Shown piece by piece: positions 1 to 8,110 of a stretch of 64,000 nt of DNA. The translations under genes were made by a program, and so were the position numbers. The DNA comes from Palsa-1233 sp031367105 (GTDB lineage Bacteria > Gemmatimonadota > Gemmatimonadetes > Gemmatimonadales > GWC2-71-9), in NCBI GenBank assembly GCA_031367105.1, contig JANLPG010000145.1:1-64000 (forward strand), given 5' to 3'. Positions within the stretch are counted from its first letter, which is position 1. Every line of letters begins with the position of its first letter. Under the pieces are notes generated by a model. That model was not told where the DNA came from. It saw only the letters and a program-made list of their open reading frames with translations, and ran no database searches.

Positions 1-1
1 C

Positions 2-106
2 GAATGCCTTTGGGCCGCCACGAAGAGGTTGATGGCGCAGACCACAATGCGGGATATGAATGGTCCCGGTTACGGGCTGGGGGCGCCGTGGGGCTCCACA
101 AACTGA
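2..106 (+). CDS. possible 3' end of a plus-strand gene entering from the left edge
   Basis: The second forward frame is open from the window edge to a TGA at 104-106. It reads 34 residues ending in GAPWGSTN, with mostly G or C in third positions. The first forward frame is also open, to a TAA at 130-132, but its third positions are less biased. Nothing was recognised in either. A plus-strand gene here would be co-oriented with replication on the other side of the proposed terminus. It could equally be intergenic sequence. Confidence 0.2.
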   Translation, partial: ECLWAATKRLMAQTTMRDMNGPGYGLGAPWGSTN

Positions 107-254
107 AATATGCTTGTGGACTAACGCCATAAGCTGTGACGCAGGAATGGGTTGGTACGCACTACCGTCGGGTTGTATTGCCTGGTCTTGGTTAAGACGT
201 ATAAGATGTATTATGTTAAGTTACCGCGTGGAGAAGTGTGCAAAACCCCGCCGC
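107..254. other. gene-free, AT-richer intergenic stretch
   Basis: No convincing reading frame, tRNA or rRNA is visible. The stretch is clearly less GC-rich than the genes around it, most so at 186-223. It contains the dif-like site at 194-221. A short inverted repeat, GTCTT-GGTT-AAGAC at 185-198, overlaps the left arm of that site and has no T-run on either strand. Confidence 0.6.
194..221. other. dif: putative dif site (XerC/XerD chromosome dimer resolution)
   Basis: A 28-bp sequence with 11+6+11 architecture. The left arm is AAGACGTATAA (194-204), the centre GATGTA (205-210) and the right arm TTATGTTAAGT (211-221). The right arm differs at one base from the XerD-side arm of the E. coli dif site (TTATGTTAAAT); the left arm shares the inner ATAA and the CG before it. 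The site lies in a gene-free AT-rich gap 33 nt beyond the dapF stop. GC skew switches sign here, and all neighbouring genes to the right read toward it. A Xer-type recombinase is encoded at 17770-18690. The alternative is a Xer-dependent attachment site of an integrated element, but no element genes are seen. Confidence 0.7.
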
Positions 255-1115
255 TCACCAACATTCGTCCCACACCCCTCGTGCCACTAGCCGTCCCTCA
301 CCGCACAGCCAGACCTCGCGGGCCACCCCATCTGCGCCCAACGTCGCCTGAACCCGCAGGACCCGGCCGCTGGCCGAGCGGAACCGGAGCGGGAGTTGAT
401 CCTCTCCCAGGACCGCCAGCGCCAATCCAGCTGCCACAGTCCCTGTGCCACACGCCAGCGTCTCGGCCTCGACGCCGCGTTCGAAGGTTCGGATGGCCCA
501 GGTCGGCTGGTCGAATGCTCCACCTGAGGTTCCAGTGGAACGTGAGATCCGGCTGATGAAATTGGCGTTGGCTCCCGCCGAGCCGGTCCCAGGATCGTGT
601 CGGAGTTGCCGACCTCGGCCTTCGACGTCTACGGTGGCGACGTCATCGACCACGGTGACGAGATGCGGGACTCCGACCGTGCCGAAGAGGATCGCCCGTT
701 CGCCGGCCTGGGCCACAATGGCCGAGGGGACCGGCACCGGCGTGTCCGTCAGGTGCACCTCCGCGAGGTGACCCTCCCCCACGCAGCGTGTGTGGTACTG
801 GCCGGCATCGGTGCTGAGCGTCATCCCGGCCGGGTCGGCCATCTCCAGCCGGGCGGCCAGACGGGTGGAGCAAAGCGCCGCGTTGCCACACATCGCCGCT
901 CGGCTGCCATCGCTGTTGAAGAAGGTCATCCGCACCACGTTGGCTTCCGCTTCCGGCGCCACGAACACCAGCCCGTCGGCGCCCAATCCGTCCCGACGGT
1001 CACAAATCGCCCGAATCCGTTCGGCCGGCCAGCGGCCCAGGTCGTTGAATCGACCATCCAGGACCACGAAGTCGTTCCCCGAGCCCGTCATCTTCTGGAA
1101 GACCACACTGCTCAT
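255..1115 (-). CDS. dapF: diaminopimelate epimerase
   Basis: Converts LL-diaminopimelate to the meso form for lysine and peptidoglycan synthesis in the cytoplasm. The 286-residue product has the family layout: an N-terminal MTGSGNDF substrate loop, the first catalytic cysteine in NSDGSRAAMCGNAALC, the Glu-Arg pair in FERGVEAE, and the second catalytic cysteine in LACGTGTVAAG. The family signature usually ends CGN-[GA]-x-R; here the Arg is Leu. The ATG at 1115 was chosen because it overlaps the stop of the upstream glycosyltransferase (ATGA). The open frame continues upstream only as a shadow of that gene. It is the last gene of the long envelope operon, immediately before the dif-like site. 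No clear terminator hairpin follows, only GGGGTTTTG. Confidence 0.95.
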   Translation of the reverse strand: MSSVVFQKMTGSGNDFVVLDGRFNDLGRWPAERIRAICDRRDGLGADGLVFVAPEAEANVVRMTFFNSDGSRAAMCGNAALCSTRLAARLEMADPAGMTLSTDAGQYHTRCVGEGHLAEVHLTDTPVPVPSAIVAQAGERAILFGTVGVPHLVTVVDDVATVDVEGRGRQLRHDPGTGSAGANANFISRISRSTGTSGGAFDQPTWAIRTFERGVEAETLACGTGTVAAGLALAVLGEDQLPLRFRSASGRVLRVQATLGADGVAREVWLCGEGRLVARGVWDECW

Positions 1116-1840
1116 CCGAGCCGCCCGAATAGCGACTGGAATCGCAGCCACCAGACCATCCACACCGCCTCTCGAACGATGCGCTGATTCATCTTGCTCT
1201 GGCCCTCGACCCGATCGACGAAAACGATGGGAAGCTCGACCAGCCGAAAGCCCTTCTTCCACGCCCGGAACGACATCTCGACCTGAAAGGCATAGCCGTT
1301 GGAACGGACCTGCTGGAGCGGGATCGCCTGCAGCACCTCGCGCCGGAAACACTTGAAGCCGCCCGTCGCGTCGGTCAATGGGAGACCGGTGACCCAGCGA
1401 ACATACTTGTTGGCGAACCACGACAGTAGCAGTCGCGACATCGGCCAGTTGATGACATTGACCCCCGTCGCATACCGCGACCCCAGCACCAGGTCGGCGC
1501 CCTCGATCTTCTCGAGCAGCCCGAGGAGGTACTTCGGATCGTGGGAGAAGTCGGCGTCCATCTCGATCATCATCGCGTAGTCGCGCTCGAGGGCCCATCC
1601 GAAGCCGGCGAGGTAGGCGCGGCCGAGTCCCTGCTTCGAGGCGCGATGCAGGACGTGGACGCGCGGCTCGGCCAGAGCCATCGCATCGGCCAACCCCCCG
1701 GTGCCATCGGGGGAACCGTCGTCAACGATCAGGATGTCCAGCCGCGGATCGACCGCCAGGATGGCCGGAACGATTTGCGGGAGATTTTCACATTCGTTGT
1801 AGGTCGGTACCACAACGAGAGCACGAGAGTCAGGCGTCAT
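1112..1840 (-). CDS. dolichol-phosphate mannosyltransferase-like glycosyltransferase (GT2)
   Basis: A 242-residue GT-A transferase related to polyprenol-phosphate-mannose synthases. It has VVVPTYNECENLP at the N-terminus, the nucleotide-binding DDGSPDGT, and the DxD-containing MDADFSHDP. There is no C-terminal membrane domain. The family makes polyprenyl-phosphate sugars from NDP-sugars at the inner face of the membrane. The start at 1840 (MTPDSRALVVV) is preferred over an upstream in-frame ATG because it leaves an 11-nt overlap with the YfhO-like gene and fits family length. Its neighbours (a YfhO-like membrane protein, two UPF0104 proteins and other glycosyltransferases) suggest it supplies a lipid-linked sugar for glycan decoration. 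The sugar is not known. Confidence 0.85.
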   Translation of the reverse strand: MTPDSRALVVVPTYNECENLPQIVPAILAVDPRLDILIVDDGSPDGTGGLADAMALAEPRVHVLHRASKQGLGRAYLAGFGWALERDYAMMIEMDADFSHDPKYLLGLLEKIEGADLVLGSRYATGVNVINWPMSRLLLSWFANKYVRWVTGLPLTDATGGFKCFRREVLQAIPLQQVRSNGYAFQVEMSFRAWKKGFRLVELPIVFVDRVEGQSKMNQRIVREAVWMVWWLRFQSLFGRLG

Positions 1841-4202
1841 TGGTCCGTGGTCGGAAGCGACCTGCTGCGATGAGTCCAAGGGCGATGAGCGCACTCGCCC
1901 AGCTGACCCACATCATCTGGTGGTATACGGTCGAGTCGTAGGTGAAGGTGACCTCCTTCGCCCCCGGTGGGAGGGCGACGCTCAGGAGGGCAAAGTCGGC
2001 ACGATGGGTCTGCACTGTTTTCCCGTCGATCGTCGCCTTCCAGTCGGGATACCAGTTCTCGGCCACCATCAGGTAGGTGGTACGGGTGTCGGCGCCATTG
2101 AGCTTCACGGTCATCGCGCCCGGTTGCCACCTGGTCAGTTCGGCCTTCACGGTGGTCGGCGCCGGTGGGGTCTGATTCCCTCCCCCGGCGACAATGCTGC
2201 TGCTGTCGGGATAGAGCACGAAGCTGCGGATCGGGAACCGGGGATCGATGATCGTCGGTACGATGCGGTCCTCGGGGACCTTGGCCGCCGCCGGCAGGAC
2301 TCGCACCCACTTCGCGGTGGAGTCACGCTCGAAGAGATAGCCAGCGAGCGTCGCGACCCGACGGTTTCGCCCGATCAGGTGCGGGAACGACACCGGCCCC
2401 AGCACCTTGTGGTAGCCGGGAATTTTCGCGATATCCTGGTTCAGGGTGATGTACTGGACCGCATACAGGTCCCAGAAATTGGGGTTGAGCTGGTTGACCC
2501 ATTGCCCCTTTCCGCCGAGGAGCTCATCAAAGTACTTGCTCTCCATCCCGAAATAGCCGAGCAGCGTCGGTACCCGGAACGCCATCAGCATCGAGCTTTC
2601 ATAGATGTTCCCGCCAGACGGATCCAGATTCCGGAACGGGAGCGGCGTCTTTTTCATCGCCGCTGTGATCTCGTCGTCGGCGTAGGTGATGGTGGCGGGT
2701 GGGTACCACTTGGCGAAGTGATGCAGGATGCTCCAGTTGTCGCCCGTTACCGCCACCACCAGCAGCGCCGCTGCTGCCGCGCCCTTGAGCGTCCCGCGTT
2801 GTACCGCCAGCAGGACGCCCCCGCCGATGAGGAGCACGAGCAGCAAGCGCAGCGAGCCAAGCCGGAGCTCGCCAGCATTCGCCACGGCGGCTGCCATTGT
2901 TTCGGGACGCGCGATCGCGGTCGCCACCCCTTGCAGCACCCCGGCAACCCCGAGCAACGCGACACCACCGATGACCCCAAGCGCCGTGAGCAACCCTTGC
3001 TGTGATGCCTGACCTCGCAGCAATCGTTCGACTCCGAGCGCGGCCCAGACACACACCGGCAGCGCCACCAGATAGAACGCCATCCCGGCCGCGCGGACAC
3101 TCGACATCATCGGCATCAGGTACCAGAGGCGATAGAACGGCGTGTGCCCGCCGAAACTCACCAGCAGAAAGAGTCCGGCAATGACGCCGAAGCCGGTGAG
3201 GAGTCCGCGCTTGCGGGCCGGACCAAGTCCGAGGAGGGCCAGGACCACGACCAAGGCCCCGAGATACTCCGTGTGCGATTTGAAAAAGTTCTGGCCCCAG
3301 TAACTGTCGAGCATTCCGTTGAACTGCGGCAGGATCGTCGTCATCAGCTCTTCGACTGGCATCGCAAACGCCGTGGCATACTCCCATCCGAGGCTTGGAC
3401 CACCGGGGCCGCGCGGCGTGTACACTTTGTGGGTCAGGATCGGAATCACCTGCACCGCCGCGATCCCGATCCCGATGAGCACCGCCACCGAGGCCGCGCC
3501 TACCGGTTTCCAGCCTGGTCGATCCGCACGTCGCTCCGGGTCGAAGAACGTCAGCCACAGCGTCCAGAATCCCGACGCCACCAACAGGTAATACGCCATC
3601 TGCACTTGCGGTGACAGAATCGCGAGGCCGACGACCAGCGCGAAGCCACCGTATCCACCTACGCGACCGTGTCGGATGGCCTTGAGCAGTGTCAGGAACG
3701 CCAACGGTGCCAGCGACGCCACGAACAGCTTGCCGTCATGCCCTGGGCTCATCTGTGATGCCACGATCCCGCTGAGCTGGTAGGCAACACCGCCGACGAC
3801 AGCGGCGCCCCAGATCAGCCCGAGGCCGCGGAGCAGTGCATACATCGCGACGCCGGCCAGGCTGATGTGGAAGAAGAAGCCGAGCGTCATTCCAAGGTCG
3901 GTGGGGACAAACCAGCGGAGCCAGGCGGTCGGATAGAAGATGTCCCCGTGACCAACGACCGAACTGAACGGCACACCACCGAAGATGAAAGGATTCCACT
4001 GCGGGATCGCTCCGGTGGCCTTGTGCATCTCGGCGCCGAAAAGCCGGAAGGCGTAGCCGGCCCCCAGCTGGTCATCGCCTGCGAGAAACTGGCCTGAGAA
4101 CAGCGGCCAGAAGATCGTCAGCGTGACGAGCAGGAATACGATCCCTGCCACGAATGCCGGATGCCGGGGCTCATAGGAGGGCGCTGGGTCAGGCGGCGTC
4201 AC
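1830..4202 (-). CDS. YfhO-family polytopic membrane protein
   Basis: A 790-residue protein with about a dozen predicted membrane helices in its first 500 residues and a soluble beta-rich C-terminal domain (about 510-760), ending in one more helix. The N-terminus has the family pattern of a first helix followed by an acidic loop (FLAGDDQLGAGYAFR). YfhO proteins are GT-C-like; the Bacillus member takes part in glycosylating lipoteichoic acid from lipid-linked sugars. A similar role here, using the product of the adjacent DPM-like transferase, is inference. Translation starts at GTG 4202, overlapping the upstream gene by 14 nt. Confidence 0.75.
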   Translation of the reverse strand: MTPPDPAPSYEPRHPAFVAGIVFLLVTLTIFWPLFSGQFLAGDDQLGAGYAFRLFGAEMHKATGAIPQWNPFIFGGVPFSSVVGHGDIFYPTAWLRWFVPTDLGMTLGFFFHISLAGVAMYALLRGLGLIWGAAVVGGVAYQLSGIVASQMSPGHDGKLFVASLAPLAFLTLLKAIRHGRVGGYGGFALVVGLAILSPQVQMAYYLLVASGFWTLWLTFFDPERRADRPGWKPVGAASVAVLIGIGIAAVQVIPILTHKVYTPRGPGGPSLGWEYATAFAMPVEELMTTILPQFNGMLDSYWGQNFFKSHTEYLGALVVVLALLGLGPARKRGLLTGFGVIAGLFLLVSFGGHTPFYRLWYLMPMMSSVRAAGMAFYLVALPVCVWAALGVERLLRGQASQQGLLTALGVIGGVALLGVAGVLQGVATAIARPETMAAAVANAGELRLGSLRLLLVLLIGGGVLLAVQRGTLKGAAAAALLVVAVTGDNWSILHHFAKWYPPATITYADDEITAAMKKTPLPFRNLDPSGGNIYESSMLMAFRVPTLLGYFGMESKYFDELLGGKGQWVNQLNPNFWDLYAVQYITLNQDIAKIPGYHKVLGPVSFPHLIGRNRRVATLAGYLFERDSTAKWVRVLPAAAKVPEDRIVPTIIDPRFPIRSFVLYPDSSSIVAGGGNQTPPAPTTVKAELTRWQPGAMTVKLNGADTRTTYLMVAENWYPDWKATIDGKTVQTHRADFALLSVALPPGAKEVTFTYDSTVYHQMMWVSWASALIALGLIAAGRFRPRTNDA

Positions 4203-5106
4203 GTGACGGTCTCCGGAGCAGAAGGAACGCTGAGAGCAGCATTTCGATCATCGTGAGCACGCCGCGGCACGTCAGGGCGAAGGCGAGCGCCGGCCCCGCG
4301 CCAAGCTCGCGCTTGAGCAGTGCATAGAGGACGAGTTCGCGGACCAGAAGGCCGGTCGGCAACAGCAGCGTGGCATAGCCGAAGACTGTTGCCGCAGCGA
4401 GGGCACCAGTCACCAGCATCCAGTCAACGCGGAAATTCTCCAACACCCCCTGCCCCAGCAGTGTCAGGCCGTAGCCCGACGCCGTCCAGGCCAGGACGTT
4501 GGCGGCGATGGCGAGGCCGAGGTGCTCCGCGTCCGCCGGACGCATCATCTCCGGTCGACCGACCTCCAGCCCGATGCGCCGGGGGACATCTGTTCCAGCG
4601 AGCGCAAATATCGAGACGAAGATGGCCAGTCCCCCGATCAGAATGAACGGCAGGTAGAGCCTGGAATTACCATAGCGATAGAGTCCGAGCAGTACCGCTG
4701 CCATCGCCGCCGCGGTCCCGAACCAGACGAGCGGAGGATGCAGCGCGGAGCCAACGATGTACTTCTGCGGCACGCCCTCTTCCTCCGCAATGGCGATCCA
4801 GCGCGTCGGGAGGCCGGACCATCGCGGAACGTAGCGCGCCAGATTCGAGCGAAGCCAGAGTCGTAGCGTCATGAGTGCTGTGACCCGGAGCTCCCAGCCG
4901 CGAATGATTTCCCCGGTCGACCAGATCAGCAGGGCATAGGCGGCGCTGACAATCAGCCCCCCCTTCGCAACTTCGGTCCCGTCAAATCGCCAGAGCAACG
5001 GATTGAGGGCAGCGTCATCCATGCTCAGCAGTACCGAACGGATTCCCAGGGCGATGAGCACGAGGCCGCATAGCCGCAACGCCCCGCGCAACCGCTCGTT
5101 AGACAT
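4189..5106 (-). CDS. UPF0104/LPG-synthase-TM-like membrane protein (copy 1)
   Basis: A 305-residue integral membrane protein with about eight hydrophobic segments. It resembles the transmembrane flippase-like domain of lysylphosphatidylglycerol synthase (UPF0104, PF03706). It is paralogous to the next gene upstream: both share a GRPE/GRPDA-type loop after the fourth helix (VGRPEMMRPADAEHL versus VGRPDAVQPVEPESL), an LARYVP/LGKYIP motif, and a C-terminal ALTCRGVLTMIE or AVASRVALTINE helix. Family members occur next to lipid-linked glycan genes. Substrate unknown. The ATG overlaps the upstream stop by 8 nt. Confidence 0.7.
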   Translation of the reverse strand: MSNERLRGALRLCGLVLIALGIRSVLLSMDDAALNPLLWRFDGTEVAKGGLIVSAAYALLIWSTGEIIRGWELRVTALMTLRLWLRSNLARYVPRWSGLPTRWIAIAEEEGVPQKYIVGSALHPPLVWFGTAAAMAAVLLGLYRYGNSRLYLPFILIGGLAIFVSIFALAGTDVPRRIGLEVGRPEMMRPADAEHLGLAIAANVLAWTASGYGLTLLGQGVLENFRVDWMLVTGALAAATVFGYATLLLPTGLLVRELVLYALLKRELGAGPALAFALTCRGVLTMIEMLLSAFLLLRRPSRDAA

Positions 5107-6031
5107 TCTCGCGCACCGCCTTGCCAGGACGACGGATCAGCAGGAACGGAACCGCCGCGCCAAGCTCATTGATCGTCAGCGCCACCCGGGAGGCGACTGC
5201 CAGTGCTGCCGCAGGGCCCAACCCGATGCTTCCCTGCAGCAGCAGGACGAGAAACCCTTCGCGCACTCCGACTCCGCCCGGGACAATCAGTGCGAGGTAG
5301 CCGATCAGGTACGATGCGGCGAAGGCACCCGTGGCGGTGGCCCAGTCGAGTGAAACATTCTCCATCGTCCCCAGCAGGAGCAGCTGCAATGCCACGCCAT
5401 AACCGGCCCAGGCGAGGAAATTCGTGAACAGGGCAGCGGCGAGGGATTCCGGCTCCACCGGCTGTACCGCATCGGGCCGGCCCACCACGAAGCCGATCCG
5501 TCGCGTCAGCGAGGGCGAGGTCAGGGCCAGCACCGCGAGCAACGCCAGGATTGCCAGGGCGAGTGCGACCAGCGAGGCGCCAGGAAGCTGCTCATCCAGT
5601 AGTCGCGTGCCGAGGAGCGCGAAAGTGATGATCGTGCCCGTGGCGATCGCGATCAGTTGCATAATGATCGCCGAGCCGGTGGCCGCCGCGCCGGACACGC
5701 CTTCGCGCTGCGCCATTACTGCCATTCCCGCGATCGACCAGACCTTCCCCGGGATGTACTTCCCGAGCGAAGCGAGGCACCAGATCCGTGCCGCATCGAC
5801 GATGCGAATCCACTGGCGCCAACCGTGGAGGACAGAGCGCCAGCCGAGGATCAGGAAGCCGTACATTGCCCAGGTGACGATCAGCGAGGCCACGATGAAT
5901 TCCCAGCGGAGGTGCCACTGGATCTTCTGCTCTGCGAGCTTGGACCAGTCGTGCCGGAACTTCATCACCAGGAAATAGAGAATGACCGCGCCGATGAGGC
6001 CCTGCAGCAAGCGCCACTTGTGCTTAAGCAT
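5099..6031 (-). CDS. UPF0104/LPG-synthase-TM-like membrane protein (copy 2)
   Basis: A 310-residue polytopic membrane protein of the same family as its downstream neighbour. It shows the typical LGKYIPGKVWSIAGM motif after the third helix and LIVPGGVGVREG in a later loop, both characteristic of UPF0104 proteins. Copy 1 has lost the PGGxGxREG motif (LLPTGLLVRELV). The start MLKHKWRLL at 6031 was chosen over an upstream in-frame ATG because it overlaps the glycosyltransferase stop by only 8 nt. A role in moving or sensing a lipid-linked intermediate is inferred from family and context. Confidence 0.75.
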   Translation of the reverse strand: MLKHKWRLLQGLIGAVILYFLVMKFRHDWSKLAEQKIQWHLRWEFIVASLIVTWAMYGFLILGWRSVLHGWRQWIRIVDAARIWCLASLGKYIPGKVWSIAGMAVMAQREGVSGAAATGSAIIMQLIAIATGTIITFALLGTRLLDEQLPGASLVALALAILALLAVLALTSPSLTRRIGFVVGRPDAVQPVEPESLAAALFTNFLAWAGYGVALQLLLLGTMENVSLDWATATGAFAASYLIGYLALIVPGGVGVREGFLVLLLQGSIGLGPAAALAVASRVALTINELGAAVPFLLIRRPGKAVRENV

Positions 6032-7169
6032 CGAGTGCCCTCCGGTACCAGTCGAGACAGCGTTCCGCAACGAATTCGGGGGAGAGGCGCTCCCGCCAGC
6101 GCATCCCCTCGGCACGCGCCGCATCACGCGCTGCAGGATCACTCACCAGCGCCACCAGCGCCGCCGCGATTGCCGCCGCCGTTGGTGGGACGATGCGGCC
6201 ACCGCCCGCAGTCGGGACCACATCCAGCAGCCCCCCCCCGTCACTGCAGGCAATCACCGGGACACCCTGCATCAACGCCTCCGCCGCGACCAGTCCGAAT
6301 CCTTCGCCGAGCGCCGGGACGACTGCCACGTCGGCCGTGGCAAGGATGCCGGGTACCTCCGAAGGCTGCACTTCACCCCGAAAGCGAACCGCATCACCGA
6401 GTGCGAGCCCGCCAGCCTGCACCTTGAGCGCGGCGCGTGCTGCTCCATCGCCAACAATCGTCAGGGGCATCCCGAAGCCACGCTCGCGTGCCAACGCGAA
6501 GGCCGCGATGGCGAGATCCACGCGTTTCTGGTCGACCAATCGCCCAATAATCACGACGCCGCCGCCGCCAACACTCCAGGGCCGGTCGACCGCGACCAGA
6601 GGCATCGGCTGCACGGCATCCTCCGCCACCTGCACCCCGGTTCGGACCTCGATCACCTCGGCGAGTTGACGCGAGACGGTGGTGACCACTCTGGCGCGGC
6701 GCAGCGGCATCCGTCCGAGCAGCTGCGCCACACCACCGCGTTCCAGCCATCGCACGTCACTGCCGTGGCACGTAAGGACCACCGGTACCTCGGGCGGGGC
6801 TGCAAGGCCGGCTGGCATCCACCAGTGGGCGTGGAGCACGGCCGACTCGCCGCCAGCCAGCTCTTCGCGCGCCCCGCGACGCAAGGCGCGAATCAACCCG
6901 GCGAGTGCTCGCAATCCTTGCGGAGATCGCACGGTGCTCGCCATCGTGCCGGTGTAGGCGAAGGTTTCCTGCTTCGCCTCGGCATACCGCATCCGCCGGA
7001 CCGGTACACCATCGATGACATCGCGTCCGCCCTTCCCACCCTCGCTCGGCGCCACCACCCGGAGATCGACCCCCCGCGCTCGGAGTGCGACAGCGAGCGG
7101 ATGGAGGAAGGCACCCGCGACATCACCGGCGTGACGGGGATAATTATGCGTCAGAAAGACCACCCGCAT
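6024..7169 (-). CDS. GT-B glycosyltransferase (family 1/4 type)
   Basis: A 381-residue retaining-type GT-B transferase. The N-terminal domain begins MRVVFLTHNYPRHAGDVAG and includes the VLTCHGSDV and VTTVSRQLAE motifs of GT4 proteins. The C-terminal NDP-sugar domain contains VIIGRLVDQKRVDLAI, VVPALGEGFGLVAAEALMQG (the E-x7-E-like donor motif) and a glycine loop. That loop is encoded by a run of nine G on the coding strand (residues 311-313). Donor and acceptor are unknown; the context suggests a surface polysaccharide or LPS sugar. It starts 5 nt after the preceding transferase. Confidence 0.88.
   Translation of the reverse strand: MRVVFLTHNYPRHAGDVAGAFLHPLAVALRARGVDLRVVAPSEGGKGGRDVIDGVPVRRMRYAEAKQETFAYTGTMASTVRSPQGLRALAGLIRALRRGAREELAGGESAVLHAHWWMPAGLAAPPEVPVVLTCHGSDVRWLERGGVAQLLGRMPLRRARVVTTVSRQLAEVIEVRTGVQVAEDAVQPMPLVAVDRPWSVGGGGVVIIGRLVDQKRVDLAIAAFALARERGFGMPLTIVGDGAARAALKVQAGGLALGDAVRFRGEVQPSEVPGILATADVAVVPALGEGFGLVAAEALMQGVPVIACSDGGGLLDVVPTAGGGRIVPPTAAAIAAALVALVSDPAARDAARAEGMRWRERLSPEFVAERCLDWYRRALDA
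6231..6239 (-). repeat. nine-base homopolymer (G9 on the coding strand)
   Basis: Nine consecutive C on the plus strand inside the GT-B glycosyltransferase gene. They encode three glycines in the conserved loop before LLDVV. The frame is intact as given. A one-base slip would truncate or alter the last ~70 residues. It is the longest homopolymer I noticed in the window. Confidence 0.95.
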
Positions 7170-7174
7170 CGGGG

Positions 7175-8110
7175 TCAGTCGCGCCGGTCCGACTCAAAGC
7201 GACGGGCGAACTCCCGTTGCTCCTCGCGCATTCCGGCGACCAGCTCTCCGGTAAAGCCGAAGCCGAAGAGCACGATGCCGCTGATGACCATCGTTTCGAT
7301 CAGATTGAGCAGCGGCCGGAAGCCGATCCCGTAGCCGAAGCGCAGTACCAGTGCCACCACGCCAGCGACGAAGCCGACAATGAACAGCACGGCGCCGGCC
7401 ACGCCAAAAAAGAGCATCGGCTTGCGCCCGAAGCGCAATTGGAACCAGACGGTGATCAGGTCGAGCACGCCAATGGGGATCCGGGTCCAGGTGAACTTCG
7501 ACACGCCGGCAGTACGCGGGTAGAGCGGAACCGGAACCGAAGTGAGCCGGAAGCCATCGGCGGCGGCGATCACCACCATGAAACGGTGCCAGTCGGGACG
7601 CAGCGGCACATTGGCCATCACGTCGCGCCGATAGGCCTTCACCGAGTTGAGATCCGTGACCCGTACTCCGAACAGCCAGCGGCTCAGCGCGTTATACACA
7701 CTCGACACAAAGGCCTTCTCATACTTCCCCTGCTTCGTACCGGTCACGATGTCGGCGTGGCCGGCAAGGATCGGGGCAACCAGTGCCGGGATGTCCTCCG
7801 GCCGGTATTGCAGGTCGGCCGGGTAGAAGACGAACACGTCACCATCGGCGGCATCTCCCGCCGTCCGCAGCGCATCGGCGATGCCGCGCTGGCGCCGATG
7901 CGTCACCACGCGCAGGAAGGGGTAGATCGCGCGCAGTGCCTCGAGCACCTCGGCCGTCGTATCGCGCGAGCCATCGTCCACCACCACCACCTCGAAACCG
8001 ACGCCAAGCGCGGGAAGTGCATCCGCACACTGCCGGAGGAATTCCGGCAGGTTCTCTGCTTCGTTCTTCGCCGGGACCAGGACGGAGACTCGGAGGGTGG
8101 CCTCGCTCAT
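7175..8110 (-). CDS. membrane-anchored GT2 glycosyltransferase
   Basis: A 311-residue transferase. Residues 1-230 form a GT-A domain with VSVLVPAKNEAENLPEF, DDGSRDTT and the metal-binding region FYPADLQYRP. Two C-terminal hydrophobic helices follow (about 240-262 and 276-298), as in polyprenyl-phosphate glycosyltransferases of the ArnC/GtrB type. It probably transfers a sugar to undecaprenyl phosphate; the sugar is unknown. The ATG at 8110 overlaps the rpoN stop (ATGA), so longer upstream frames were rejected. Distinct from the anchorless DPM-like enzyme at 1112. Confidence 0.87.
   Translation of the reverse strand: MSEATLRVSVLVPAKNEAENLPEFLRQCADALPALGVGFEVVVVDDGSRDTTAEVLEALRAIYPFLRVVTHRRQRGIADALRTAGDAADGDVFVFYPADLQYRPEDIPALVAPILAGHADIVTGTKQGKYEKAFVSSVYNALSRWLFGVRVTDLNSVKAYRRDVMANVPLRPDWHRFMVVIAAADGFRLTSVPVPLYPRTAGVSKFTWTRIPIGVLDLITVWFQLRFGRKPMLFFGVAGAVLFIVGFVAGVVALVLRFGYGIGFRPLLNLIETMVISGIVLFGFGFTGELVAGMREEQREFARRFESDRRD

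Noticed and set aside
185..198. GTCTT-GGTT-AAGAC hairpin as a terminator
   Set aside because: Short stem, no T-run, and it overlaps the dif-like left arm; chance symmetry is more likely.
60..556. Plus-strand open frames across the left gap and the end of dapF
   Set aside because: Low-complexity, Pro/Arg-rich translations that run antisense through dapF; they show no domain and no ribosome-binding site.
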